From contig NZ_JBFAJC010000012.1 of the NCBI RefSeq assembly GCF_040655075.1, positions 1 through 64,000 on the forward strand: DNA of 64,000 nucleotides, in the 5' to 3' direction. This stretch comes from Actinoallomurus sp040655075. Lineage in GTDB: Bacteria > Actinomycetota > Actinomycetes > Streptosporangiales > Streptosporangiaceae. Below the pieces are notes generated by a model. It saw only the letters and a program-made list of their open reading frames with translations. It was not told where the DNA came from and did not search any database. Below are positions 33,002-41,125 of this stretch, in pieces. How positions within the stretch are numbered: position 1 is the stretch's first letter; every line of letters begins with the position of its first letter. The translations under genes were made by a program, and so were the position numbers.

Positions 33002-34201
33002 TCACTTGGCGCCGGTCTCGGCCCGCTTCTTGGCGAACTCCTCTTCGGCGAGGGTCCGCCAGGCGGTGAGCGACACGTCGGGGCGGTAGAGCTTCTCGGG
33101 CGGCGCGTCCGTCACGTCGACCATCCACGCGTCCTGGCCGGAGAACTGGCCGTGGAACAGCCAGCGGATCGCGCCGAGGTACTTGGCGTAGAAGCCGAGG
33201 GTCTTCCAGCCCTCGGTGAAGTTGACCATCACGCCGACGTACGTGTGGTTGTCGGCGTCGACCGGGACGTAGAACTCGTAGTGGATGAAGTTCGGGTACG
33301 CGATGCGCAGCACGCCCGGCATGGACAGCGAGGCGAAGCCGGGGAATCCTCGGGACTCGATGACCGGGTCGACCTTCTTCGGCTTGCCGGTGTTGCCGAG
33401 GTTGAAGGTCTCCTTCGGCGGCTGGATCTTCCACCAGCGCTTGCCGGTCCACCGGCCCACGCCCGGGAAGTCGGCCTCCCAGTGCACCTCGTCCTGCACC
33501 CGGTAGATCCAGCGTCCCTCGGGGACGATCCTCGTGATGTTCCAGGTGGGCATCGCCTTGAACAGTCGCCACAGCGACGTCCGGTGCAGGTACTTCGCGT
33601 GCCCCTCGTCGAAGCCGTTCTCGCACGCGAACCGCCAGTTCCCGGCCCGCGGCTCGATGCGACCGCCCATCATGAAGGCGTTGTCGACCAGTTCCTCGGG
33701 CAGCTGGGAGTCGATCGGGTGCGGCTCCTCGTCGGCGAGCGGCACGTACACCCATACCATGCCGAGGCGTTCGGCCACCGGGTAGGTCTGCACCCGGACC
33801 TTGCCGCAGATCCGCGACTGGGGTCCGTCGGTGATGACCGCGCACAGCTCGCCGTCGCCGAGGCGGAACGTCCACCCGTGGTACGGGCAGCTGAGCGTGC
33901 CGGGAAACTGCTGGTCGCCGAGCGACAGGGGAACGCCGCGGTGCGGGCAGCGGTCGTGCAGAGCGTGCACCTGTCCGCCGTCGCGGACCAGCGCGATCTT
34001 CTCGCCGCACAGGGTGACCGCGATGGGCTTGCCGGTCACGTGGCTCGACCAGGTGGCCGGGTACCAGTACCCGCGGAAGCCCGCGGCGGCCGCGTCGTAC
34101 TCGGGCCAGGACGACCAGTCCTGTCGTCCGGGCCGCTTGGGCCGTCGTCCCGGCGAGCGGGTGTCCCCGCCCTGGGAGGCGGGCGAGTCGGGCTCGGTCA
34201 T
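33002..34201 (-). CDS. Rieske non-heme iron oxygenase, terminal oxygenase subunit
   Basis: A 399-residue KshA/phthalate-oxygenase-like protein. The Rieske cluster ligands are DRCPHRG (C85, H87) and SCPYHGW (C105, H108). The mononuclear iron site is in FACENGFDEGHAKYLHR (two His), with the third ligand expected in the FSGQDAWMVD region. No small subunit is present, so a homotrimeric oxygenase is likely. Electrons presumably come from the ferredoxin/reductase pair at 9650-11000, controlled by the same box. It is the first gene of the ring-cleavage operon; GGAGG lies before its ATG. Substrate unknown. Confidence 0.9.
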   Translation of the reverse strand: MTEPDSPASQGGDTRSPGRRPKRPGRQDWSSWPEYDAAAAGFRGYWYPATWSSHVTGKPIAVTLCGEKIALVRDGGQVHALHDRCPHRGVPLSLGDQQFPGTLSCPYHGWTFRLGDGELCAVITDGPQSRICGKVRVQTYPVAERLGMVWVYVPLADEEPHPIDSQLPEELVDNAFMMGGRIEPRAGNWRFACENGFDEGHAKYLHRTSLWRLFKAMPTWNITRIVPEGRWIYRVQDEVHWEADFPGVGRWTGKRWWKIQPPKETFNLGNTGKPKKVDPVIESRGFPGFASLSMPGVLRIAYPNFIHYEFYVPVDADNHTYVGVMVNFTEGWKTLGFYAKYLGAIRWLFHGQFSGQDAWMVDVTDAPPEKLYRPDVSLTAWRTLAEEEFAKKRAETGAK

Positions 34202-34275
34202 GGGCCGTCCTCCAGAATGTCCAACTGAGCGATGACGAGATGATCGATCGCCGGGGAGGGCTTGCCTACGGAAAC

Positions 34276-34292
34276 GTCTCGCTGAGCAGACC
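34276..34292 (-). promoter_or_regulatory. Catabolic box E of the Rieske operon
   Basis: GTCTCGCTGAGCAGACC as read on +, 74 bases upstream of the Rieske ATG (minus strand). The leader carries GGAGG before the start. The -10 is the weakest of the set (GATCAT starting 31 bases downstream on the minus strand). Confidence 0.5.
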
Positions 34293-34332
34293 GGGGCCGT
34301 CGGCGCGTCGTCGCGGATGACGATCCGGCGAC

Positions 34333-34349
34333 GTTCCGGTGAGTGGACC
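34333..34349 (+). promoter_or_regulatory. Catabolic box F of the ABC transporter operon
   Basis: GTTCCGGTGAGTGGACC, with TACGGT starting 32 bases downstream of the box (34381-34386) and the binding-protein start at 34453. It lies 41 bases from box E, so the divergent operons have a box each. Confidence 0.6.
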
Positions 34350-34452
34350 TTCGGTCATGCGGCGCGAGCGTCGCCGACCTTACGGTGCGACGAACTTCGG
34401 CCAACCTCGAACCCACGCCAGGGTTCCCGGCCCAATGCCAGCGAGGTGCTCT

Positions 34453-35436
34453 TTGAAAGCACGGCACATCCCCTGGCGCGCTGCCGCCGCCGTCATCACA
34501 CTGATCACGACCATGTCCGCCTGCGGCGCCGGCACGACCGACTCCGCGGGCGCCGGCGGAAACGCCGCCGGTCCGAAGATCCGCCTCGCGGTCGGCGTCG
34601 ACCCGTCGTACGCGCCCATCTTTCTCGCCCAGGAGAAAGGGCTGTTCGCGAAGCACGGGGTCAACGTCGACGTCGTGCAGTTCGGCAAAGGCGGCGACGC
34701 CGTCGACGCGATCGCCTCCGGCCAGGTGCAGCTGGCCGGCAGCTCGGACACGACGGCGATCGGCACGCTCCAGCAGAATCCCGACCTCCGGGCGCTCCTC
34801 GTCTATGAGGCCTCCGGGAAGTACCTGAAGGTCGTCGAGCGCAAGAACATCGGCGACCCGTCACAGATCAAGAAGATGGCGATCGTTCCCGGCCTGTCGG
34901 AACTCGCCGCGACGCGGTTCCTCGAGTCCAAGAAGATCGACCCCAAGAAGGTCACGTTCGTCACCGCCGACCCGCCGGAGATCCCCGCACTGCTGCAGAA
35001 GGGGAACATCGACGCGTACGTCCTGTGGGAGCCGTGGCCGACCAAGGGCGCGCAGCTCGGCGGGAAGATCGTCGAGAACACGGGAGACTACGGCCTGTCC
35101 TACGTCCAGTGGCTCATCACCGGGAACAAGTGGCTGAGCGCCAACCAGAGCGCGGCCGGCAAGGTCGCCCAGGCGATCGACGAGGCCGCCAAGCTGACCG
35201 AGAGCGATCCGCAGGCGGCGGCGCAGGCCACGCAGAAGGCCGCGAAGGTGCCGACCGCGCAGACCGTCGCCGCGATCAATGAGATCGACTTCGGGGTCCG
35301 CGACATCACCGCCGCCGACCTGAAGGGCTACGAGTCGACCGCCGACTTCTTCCTCCAGACCGGCAAGGTCAAGTCGAAGCCGGACGTGAACGCCGCCGTG
35401 ATCCAGAACTGGTTCACCCAGCACGCGGGGAAGTGA
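34453..35436 (+). CDS. NitT/TauT-type ABC substrate-binding lipoprotein
   Basis: A 327-residue binding protein (from the TTG start with GCGAGG six bases before it; an ATG at 34435 is the alternative). The signal peptide ends in the lipobox TTMSACGAG, followed by IRLAVGVDPSYAPIFLAQEK. It is a clear paralogue of the protein at 17201 (shared VGVDPSYAP, SYVQWL/GYVQWL and KWLS blocks) and is encoded directly before the ATPase and permease. It delivers the ligand to that importer. Ligand not known; aromatic acid uptake is inferred from the operon. Confidence 0.87.
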   Translation: MKARHIPWRAAAAVITLITTMSACGAGTTDSAGAGGNAAGPKIRLAVGVDPSYAPIFLAQEKGLFAKHGVNVDVVQFGKGGDAVDAIASGQVQLAGSSDTTAIGTLQQNPDLRALLVYEASGKYLKVVERKNIGDPSQIKKMAIVPGLSELAATRFLESKKIDPKKVTFVTADPPEIPALLQKGNIDAYVLWEPWPTKGAQLGGKIVENTGDYGLSYVQWLITGNKWLSANQSAAGKVAQAIDEAAKLTESDPQAAAQATQKAAKVPTAQTVAAINEIDFGVRDITAADLKGYESTADFFLQTGKVKSKPDVNAAVIQNWFTQHAGK

Positions 35437-35443
35437 GGACGCG

Positions 35444-36268
35444 TTGACCACCGAGATCGATCGAGAGGCCGCCCGCGGCGCGGCCACGCGCATCGACGGC
35501 GTGAGCATCAGCTTCGGCGCCTACCACGCCGTCAACGACATCTCCCTCGAGGTCGCCGCGGGGGAGTTCTTGTGCCTGCTCGGTCCGAGCGGGTGCGGCA
35601 AGTCGACTCTGCTGTCGGCACTGGCCGGGTTCACCCCGGCCACGGCCGGCACCGTCTCCGTGGACGGACGAGCCGTCACCGGGCCGTCGCCGGAACGCGG
35701 CATGGTCTTCCAGAGCAGCGAAGCGCTCTTCGACTGGCTCACCGTGCGGCAGAACGTCGCGTTCGGCCCGCGCATGCGCGGCATGTCCCGGGCGGAGCAG
35801 GCCGCCCTGGCCGACGAGCACCTCGGGCTCGTCGGCCTCCGCAAGTTCGCCGGCAAGTTCCCGGGCCAGCTGTCGGGCGGTATGCGGCAGAGAGTGCAGA
35901 TCGCCCGGGTCCTGGCGAACCGGCCGCGCATCGTGCTCATGGACGAGCCGTTCGGCGCGCTGGACGCCCAGACCCGGCAGGTCATGCAGGAGGAGATGGA
36001 CCGCATCTGGCGCGAGTCCGGGTGCACCGTCGTGTTCGTCACCCACGACATCGACGAGGCGATCATCCTCGCCGACCGCATCGCGGTGATGACGGCGGGC
36101 CCGGCGGCCACGATCAAGAACATCTACCGGGTGGACCTGCCCCGGCCCCGCGACGAGACGTCATCGGAGGCGATCGCGCTGCACCAGAAGCTGCGGCAGG
36201 ACATCGGCCAGGAGGTCCGCGCGGCCCTGCGCGAGCAGGGGCTCGCCACCGGAGAGGAGGACGGGTGA
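35444..36268 (+). CDS. ABC transporter ATPase (NitT/TauT family)
   Basis: A 274-residue ATPase: Walker A LLGPSGCGKSTLLSALAGF, Q-loop GMVFQSSEALFDWLTV, signature QLSGGMRQRVQIARVLANRP, Walker B IVLMDEPFGALDAQTR, and the H-loop FVTHDIDEAIILADRI. Matches SsuB/TauB-type importers. The TTG start is taken with GAGGACG upstream, seven bases after the binding-protein stop. It is coupled to the permease by a GTGA overlap. Confidence 0.93.
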   Translation: MTTEIDREAARGAATRIDGVSISFGAYHAVNDISLEVAAGEFLCLLGPSGCGKSTLLSALAGFTPATAGTVSVDGRAVTGPSPERGMVFQSSEALFDWLTVRQNVAFGPRMRGMSRAEQAALADEHLGLVGLRKFAGKFPGQLSGGMRQRVQIARVLANRPRIVLMDEPFGALDAQTRQVMQEEMDRIWRESGCTVVFVTHDIDEAIILADRIAVMTAGPAATIKNIYRVDLPRPRDETSSEAIALHQKLRQDIGQEVRAALREQGLATGEEDG

Positions 36269-37092
36269 CGACCGTCGACACCGTCGAGCAGGCGGACACC
36301 GCCCCCCGGATCCGGGGCCGGCGATCCGGCGTGGCGTCCGGCCGGATCCGTACCGTCGGCATGTATCTGATCTCCATCGCCATCGGCGTCGGGGTCTGGC
36401 AGCTCGTGGCGATGAAGTACGGCTCCGCGCTCGTCGCCTCGCCGGCGCAGACCGTCAAGGCGGCCAAGGAGCTCGCGTCCGACGGCACGCTGCTGAACTC
36501 CGTCATCGCCTCCGGCCGCCGCATCCTCATCGGCTGGGGCCTCGGGCTGGCCGTCGGCGTGCCCATCGGCCTGCTCATGGGCCGCCTCACGGTGATCCGG
36601 CAGCTGCTCGACCCGTACATCGAGTTCTTCCGGTTCATCCCGCCGGTCGCCTTCGTCACCCTGGCGGTGGTGTGGCTCGGCATCGGCGAGTCGTCGAAGG
36701 TCGTACTGATCTTCTACACGTCCGTCTTCATCGTCACGCTGAACACCATCGCCGGCGTGCTGTCGGTCAACGAGTCCAAGCTCCGCGCGGCCACCAGCCT
36801 GGGTGCGAGCCGCTGGCAGGTCATGCGGAGCGTCGTGCTGCCCGCCACGGTGCCGCACATCGTCACGGGCGCCCGCCTGGCCATGGGCAACAGCTTCCTG
36901 ACCATCGTCTCGGCCGAGATCGTGGCGGCGCAGGTCGGCCTCGGCGCGCTGATCTGGACGTCCCGGAACTACGGTCGTATCGACTGGGTGTTCGTCGGCA
37001 TCATCACGCTCGGCATCCTCGGGTTCGTCTTCGACCGGGTGCTGCGTATCGTCTCCTCACGTGTCCTGCGCCGCTATGGGGTGAAACTGTGA
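36265..37092 (+). CDS. ABC transporter permease (NitT/TauT family)
   Basis: A 275-residue integral membrane protein with about six transmembrane helices and the BPD_transp_1 coupling loop NTIAGVLSVNESKLRAATSL then GASRWQVMRSVVLPATVPHI. Homodimeric permease of the importer; no second permease gene is present. The GTG start overlaps the ATPase stop, and its own stop overlaps the start of the reductase gene, so ATPase, permease and reductase are coupled. Confidence 0.92.
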   Translation: MTTVDTVEQADTAPRIRGRRSGVASGRIRTVGMYLISIAIGVGVWQLVAMKYGSALVASPAQTVKAAKELASDGTLLNSVIASGRRILIGWGLGLAVGVPIGLLMGRLTVIRQLLDPYIEFFRFIPPVAFVTLAVVWLGIGESSKVVLIFYTSVFIVTLNTIAGVLSVNESKLRAATSLGASRWQVMRSVVLPATVPHIVTGARLAMGNSFLTIVSAEIVAAQVGLGALIWTSRNYGRIDWVFVGIITLGILGFVFDRVLRIVSSRVLRRYGVKL

Positions 37093-38051
37093 CCGAAAGC
37101 TCCCGAGCGCTGATCCTGGAACGGTTCGGAACGCTGCCGCGGCTGGTGGAGAGGCCCGTGCCGCCGCGCGCGCCGGGCGAGACCCTCGTCCGGGTGCGCG
37201 CCGCCCAGGTCGGCCACCTCGACCTCAACGTCGTGGACGGCCGCTTCGGCATCCTGCCCACGCTGCCGTTCGTCCCGGGCACGAACGCCTGCGGCACGGT
37301 CGTCGCGTCGGACGTCCACCCGATCGGCTCGCTGGTCCGGCTGAACGGCTCCGGGCTCGGGCTGCGCCGCGACGGTGGCTGGGCCGAGCACGCCGTCGTC
37401 CCGGACAAGGCGGCGGTCCCGACCCCTGTCGGCACGGACCCGGCCGTCGCCTGCTCCTTCTTCTCGGCGGCGGGCGCGGCCTGGGCGGCCGTGCACGATG
37501 TCGCGGCGGTCCGGGAAGGGGAGCGTGTCATCGTGACCGGCGCGGCAGGCGCGGTCGGGTCCGTGGCGGTGCAGCTCGCCGTACGGGCGGGCGCGGAGGT
37601 GATCGGCGTCGTCGGCCGGCCGGCCAAGCTGGCCCACGTCCCCGCCGGGGCCAAGGCGATGCTCGCCGGCGACCTCTCGAAGGAGGCGCTGGGCGGCCCG
37701 GCCGACACGCTCGTCGACACCGTCGGAGGCCCGGTGCTGGCCGCCGCCCTCGGGCTGGTCCGGCCCGGAGGCCGGGCCGCCCTGGTCGGCTACTCGGCGG
37801 GGCGGGAGTTCACCGTCGACCTGGCGGACTTCCTGCTCGCCGACGTCGCGCTGCTGCCGGTCAACCTGATGACGCGCGGCCGCGACCTCGCCGAGGTGGG
37901 CGAGCGTCTCCTGGCCGAGATCACCTCCGGAGACCTGAGCCTGAACGTCGAACGCTACCGCCTCGACCGTGTGGGGGAGGCCGTCGAACGCCTGCGCAGC
38001 GGCGCGGCGGTCGGCAAGGTCGCCCTGACGGTGACTCCTCCCTCCGGATGA
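37089..38051 (+). CDS. MDR-superfamily (zinc-free quinone-reductase-like) oxidoreductase, 3' end altered by insertion
   Basis: A 320-residue medium-chain reductase: LVRVRAAQVGHLDLNVVDGR, LPFVPGTNACGTVV, VTGAAGAVGSVAVQLAVRAG binds NADPH, and DTVGGPVLAAALGLVRPGG. Cysteine ligands for catalytic zinc are absent, as in quinone reductases and enoyl reductases. Its last codons (after GKVALT) and its stop come from the right end of the IS605-type element, whose hairpin CCGGATGAATCCGG contains the stop codon. The protein probably lost only a few native C-terminal residues. Confidence 0.85.
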   Translation: MTESSRALILERFGTLPRLVERPVPPRAPGETLVRVRAAQVGHLDLNVVDGRFGILPTLPFVPGTNACGTVVASDVHPIGSLVRLNGSGLGLRRDGGWAEHAVVPDKAAVPTPVGTDPAVACSFFSAAGAAWAAVHDVAAVREGERVIVTGAAGAVGSVAVQLAVRAGAEVIGVVGRPAKLAHVPAGAKAMLAGDLSKEALGGPADTLVDTVGGPVLAAALGLVRPGGRAALVGYSAGREFTVDLADFLLADVALLPVNLMTRGRDLAEVGERLLAEITSGDLSLNVERYRLDRVGEAVERLRSGAAVGKVALTVTPPSG

Positions 38052-38120
38052 ATCCGGGGGGCTTCTCCTGTCGGTGGCTCAGGCCACTTCGGGAAGGACC
38101 AGCCCGGCCCTGATGGCGAC
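38031..38120 (-). ncRNA. Predicted omega/reRNA 3' scaffold of the IS605-type element
   Basis: The region from the 3' end of tnpB to the element right end contains the two stems described for the element. By analogy with known TnpB systems the guide would start at the base before 38031 and read into the MDR gene on the minus strand. Boundaries are approximate. Confidence 0.4.
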
Positions 38121-39290
38121 GTTGAGTGCGCCGACCTGATCGGCGTTGGCGGTGTACCCGCACCGGGTGCACTCGAATTTCTCTTGTGTGGTGCGGTTCT
38201 CGCCGGACACGTGCCCGCAGGCGGGGCAGGTGCGGGAGGTGTTGCGGGGGTCCACCGGGATCAGTACGCGACCGGCGCTTTCAGCCTTGTGCGCGAGGAT
38301 GCTCAGGAACACCCCCCAACCCGCGTCGTGGATGCTCTTGTTCAGCCCGGCCTTGGCGGCGGCGCCGTTCGGGAGGAACGCCCCCATGTTGTCGGGGTCG
38401 GGCTTCGGCTTGGGTGCGCGGATCATGTTCGTGATGTTCAGCCGCTCGTGGGCGATCACGTCGTAGGTGCGGACCAGGGCGAGCGCGGTTTTGTGTGCGT
38501 GGTCGGTGCGCTGACGACGCACTGTGCGGTGTAGCGTGGCGACCTTCTCCACAGCCCGGCGGTGCTTCGCGCTGCGGTGCTCCCGCATGCGCCGGGGGAA
38601 CTCCTTGAGGGCGCGCTGAGCCTCAGCGAGGGCGTCGGCGTTGCGCTTGCCGTGCCGGGGATTGGGCTGGTGCTCGCCCTCGCTGGTGGTGAGGAAGTGG
38701 GTTATGCCCATGTCGATACCGGTCACGGCCCGGGTCGCGGGCAGCGGCTCGGCCGGTACCTCATCACAGGCGAGGATCACATACCACTGCTTGCCCTCGC
38801 GCTTGACGGACACGGTCTTGACACGGCCCTTCACGGGCCGGTGCTGGTGCACACGAACGTGCCCGACACCTTGGAAGCGGACACGGGTGAGAGGGTCGTG
38901 CGGGGTGGAGTCCCAGCGGCAGCCATCGCCGTCCTTGGGGAAGTCCACGGTGTCGAACCAGTTCACGCCTCTGAAGCGGGGATAGCCGGGTTTCTCCCCC
39001 GCCTTCACCCGGCGGAAGAACGCCTGGAACGCCTTGTCCAGACGGCGTAAGGTCGCCTGCTGAGAGGAGAAGGACCAGCGGCCCTGCGTTTCGGGGTCGA
39101 ACGCCCGGATCTCCTTGAGCTGCGCGGACTGCTGCACGTACTTGATACTCGTCTTCGACGGGTGGCGGTAGGCGTCGCGGCGCTCCTGCAACGCCCCGTT
39201 GTAGAGGGAGCAGTGATCCCGCAGCATCTCCTCGAGGGCCTGGCGCTGGCGGACAGTGGGGCGCAGGAGGAACTTATACGCGCGGTGCAC
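38079..39290 (-). CDS. tnpB: RNA-guided nuclease TnpB (IS605 type)
   Basis: A 403-residue TnpB from the GTG at 39290, with AGGAGG upstream inside the tnpA 3' end. RuvC motifs: TGIDMGITHFLTTSEG (Asp), YDVIAHERLNITNMI (Glu) and CGYTANADQVGALNVAIRA (Asp); zinc ribbon CPACGH ... CTRCGY. The helix SWQQATLRRLDKAFQAF-like region before it (SSQQATLRRLDKAFQAFF) is typical of the family. All catalytic residues are present and the gene looks intact. It shares little beyond the motifs with the other two TnpBs in this window. Confidence 0.9.
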   Translation of the reverse strand: MHRAYKFLLRPTVRQRQALEEMLRDHCSLYNGALQERRDAYRHPSKTSIKYVQQSAQLKEIRAFDPETQGRWSFSSQQATLRRLDKAFQAFFRRVKAGEKPGYPRFRGVNWFDTVDFPKDGDGCRWDSTPHDPLTRVRFQGVGHVRVHQHRPVKGRVKTVSVKREGKQWYVILACDEVPAEPLPATRAVTGIDMGITHFLTTSEGEHQPNPRHGKRNADALAEAQRALKEFPRRMREHRSAKHRRAVEKVATLHRTVRRQRTDHAHKTALALVRTYDVIAHERLNITNMIRAPKPKPDPDNMGAFLPNGAAAKAGLNKSIHDAGWGVFLSILAHKAESAGRVLIPVDPRNTSRTCPACGHVSGENRTTQEKFECTRCGYTANADQVGALNVAIRAGLVLPEVA

Positions 39291-39726
39291 GCTCGGCCTC
39301 CTCCTTCTGCTTCTTCGTCCAGGGCCGTTCCCACTGGGTGTTGATGTACTTCTCGACCGTGTCCGCACTGACCGCGCCGACCGAGGCGACGAAGAACGAT
39401 GACGACCACAGCGTGGGCATCCGCGACTTCAGGTGCGGGAACTCCTCCCGTAGCACGCGGGAGGTGAAGCCCTTGAACTGGTTCGCCACATACGACGCCG
39501 ATGCTTTCGGCTCGTGCTTGACGAACAGCTGCACGTGATCGGGCATCACCTCGAGGGCGACGATCTCCCACCCCTTCTCGGCCGCCTTCTGCTCGATCAG
39601 CTCACGCAACCGGACTGCGACCCGGCCACCGAGGACCCGACGGCGGTACTTCGGGCACCACACCACGTGGAGCCCGAGGTCGTACACACCGCCGGAGTAC
39701 CGGCGAACCTTCCTGGCCACAATCAC
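39274..39726 (-). CDS. tnpA: IS200/IS605 Y1 transposase TnpA with HUQ motif
   Basis: A 150-residue single-strand transposase: YDLGLHVVWCPKYRRRVL, then EIVALEVMPDHVQLFVKHEP where the HUH motif lies, and VEKYINTQWERP with the catalytic Tyr. The second residue of the HUH pair is Gln (HVQ, where most family members have HVH). The GTG at 39726 has AAGGG upstream. Its stop overlaps the tnpB start by 17 bases. Activity is plausible because HUQ variants are known in related nucleases, but it is not assured. Confidence 0.88.
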   Translation of the reverse strand: MIVARKVRRYSGGVYDLGLHVVWCPKYRRRVLGGRVAVRLRELIEQKAAEKGWEIVALEVMPDHVQLFVKHEPKASASYVANQFKGFTSRVLREEFPHLKSRMPTLWSSSFFVASVGAVSADTVEKYINTQWERPWTKKQKEEAERAPRV

Positions 39727-40052
39727 CAGACCCTTATACACGAGGCCTACATCTAGCCAAGGCCAAAAGTGAAGATCCGTGCGCGCAGTTGAGGTCAAAG
39801 CAGCCCAAAAAAGCGATTCCCCCACGCCTGAAGGCGCGGGTCCCCTCGCTAACTGATGGACTGACCCACCCTCACCCTTCGCGGTGATGGCGGTCGCCGG
39901 GTGGGCTTCCCGCGGGCGGCGCCGTCACTGCTGGGACGACCGATCGCAGGCACGGCTGCTCGCCGAGGCGTGATGTCGGCGGAACGGGGGTTCACCGGAT
40001 CTCCTGCCGGGTGGCGAACACGCCGCAGAGGCGGTGGTGGCGCGCACGCCGT

Positions 40053-40568
40053 TCATGCCCGCGGGGCGACGACGGCGTGTCCGCGGCAGCAGACGGTGCC
40101 GTCGTCGAGCCGCTCCTCCAGGTCGAGCGTGACCTCGCCGGTCGCGTCGTCGACCGCGCGTACGGTGCCGGTGACGACGAGACGGGCACCGGCACGGGCG
40201 GGCGCGCGGTTCTGCCACCCGAGCGCGCGGACGGCGCCGGGGTCGCCGCCGGCGAACGCGGTCGCGGCCCGGTGCAGGAGGCAACCGTGCAACTGCGCCA
40301 TCACGACAGGTCCGTCCAAGCCCTCGGCACGCGCGAACTCCGCGTCGTAGTGGATACGGTGCGCGTTCCGGGTGACCGCGCCGAACCGCAACAGCCGCAC
40401 CGCGTCGGGCGCCGCCCGTACGGCAACGATCTCCGCACCAGGCGTCGGTGCCATCTCCGCGCCGGGCGCTGGCGGTCGATCCGGCTCGGGGGCGCCGGCC
40501 GGCGGGGAGACGCGATCGACGCGCGTCGGAGCCCCGGGGTTCCGCACTGGAGTCTGGTGATCTGTCAA
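40053..40568 (-). CDS. MaoC-like hydratase/dehydratase, catalytic subunit
   Basis: A 171-residue hotdog protein. A Pro/Ala-rich N-terminal tail of about 50 residues precedes the core VRLLRFGAVTRNAHRIHYDAE, FARAEGLDGPVVMAQLHGCLLH, and a final VTLDLEERLDDGTVCCRGHA. The RNAHRIHYD segment carries the hydratase Asp/His region. It parallels the pair at 18178-19114. The TTG start overlaps the stop of the upstream partner gene. It probably hydrates an unsaturated acyl-CoA derived from the side chain. Confidence 0.75.
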   Translation of the reverse strand: MTDHQTPVRNPGAPTRVDRVSPPAGAPEPDRPPAPGAEMAPTPGAEIVAVRAAPDAVRLLRFGAVTRNAHRIHYDAEFARAEGLDGPVVMAQLHGCLLHRAATAFAGGDPGAVRALGWQNRAPARAGARLVVTGTVRAVDDATGEVTLDLEERLDDGTVCCRGHAVVAPRA

Positions 40569-41056
40569 CGGACGATGAACCTCTCGGTGACCTCGGCGAG
40601 AGCGCCGCGCTCCGCCGTGCCGTACGTCTTCTCGACGGTCAGCAGCAGGAAGCCGGTGCCGCGTCCCTTGCGTTCGACCGCCGTGAGCGTGCGCCGTACC
40701 TCGATCCGGTCGCCGGGCCGTACGCCGGCGAGCCAGCGCACGTCCTGGCCACCGGCCATCAGGCCGACGTCCAGCCCGTCGGTGCCCGGGACCTCGTCGC
40801 GGTACATCCCGTCCGGGCGGAGCTCCTCATCGCCGGGGCCCGGCGCGCCGCGCAGCAGGCTCACGACGTACATCGGGTGGACGACGAAGCCGGCGTCATC
40901 CGGGTCGACCAGGCGCGGCGAGGTCTCGCCGGCTGCCCGCGCGAACTCCGCGGCCTCGGCCGCCCGTACGACCCCGAGCGATCGGCGCTCGACCCGGCCG
41001 ATGAGGGCGCGGGCGCGCCGTTCGGCGAGGTCGACGGCGGCGGCCACGGCTTCCAA
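40565..41056 (-). CDS. MaoC-like dehydratase, N-terminal (FAS1-like) subunit
   Basis: A 163-residue non-catalytic hotdog subunit: EAAEFARAAGETSPRLVDPD, GFVVHPMYVVSLLRG, then VRWLAGVRPGDRIEVRRTLT and GFLLLTVEKTYGTAER. It pairs with the following catalytic subunit (TTGA overlap). The TTG start has GGAGG seven bases before it. The gene is divergent from the hydrolase at 41186, with box G between; a TAGCGT -10 element on this strand starts 31 bases from the box, so this pair belongs to the regulon. Confidence 0.75.
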   Translation of the reverse strand: MEAVAAAVDLAERRARALIGRVERRSLGVVRAAEAAEFARAAGETSPRLVDPDDAGFVVHPMYVVSLLRGAPGPGDEELRPDGMYRDEVPGTDGLDVGLMAGGQDVRWLAGVRPGDRIEVRRTLTAVERKGRGTGFLLLTVEKTYGTAERGALAEVTERFIVR

Positions 41057-41125
41057 AGCGATACCTCCCGGCTGGCTCCCTGGGGCCGCACGCTACGCAC
41101 GGCGCCCGCCGGCGGTAAGGTCCGC

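Larger units (their letters stand above)
38031..39858 (-). mobile_element. IS605-type element carrying tnpA and tnpB
   Basis: Both genes are on the minus strand and overlap. The right end (on +) runs from GTGACTCCTCCC at 38031 with a CCGGAT-GA-ATCCGG hairpin and a GTGGC-CTGA-GCCAC stem over the tnpB stop. The left end, near 39858, has a GCCT-GA-AGGC hairpin in a C/G-rich stem at about 39827-39845. Exact tips cannot be fixed from one copy. Confidence 0.7.

Noticed and set aside
32868..34010. 380-codon minus-strand frame covering the Rieske gene
   Set aside because: Shadow of the Rieske reading frame; only its last 38 codons are real and form the separate small membrane peptide.
39859..40052. 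Possible gene fragment between the IS605-type element and the MaoC gene
   Set aside because: A few short frames on both strands without family resemblance; left unannotated.
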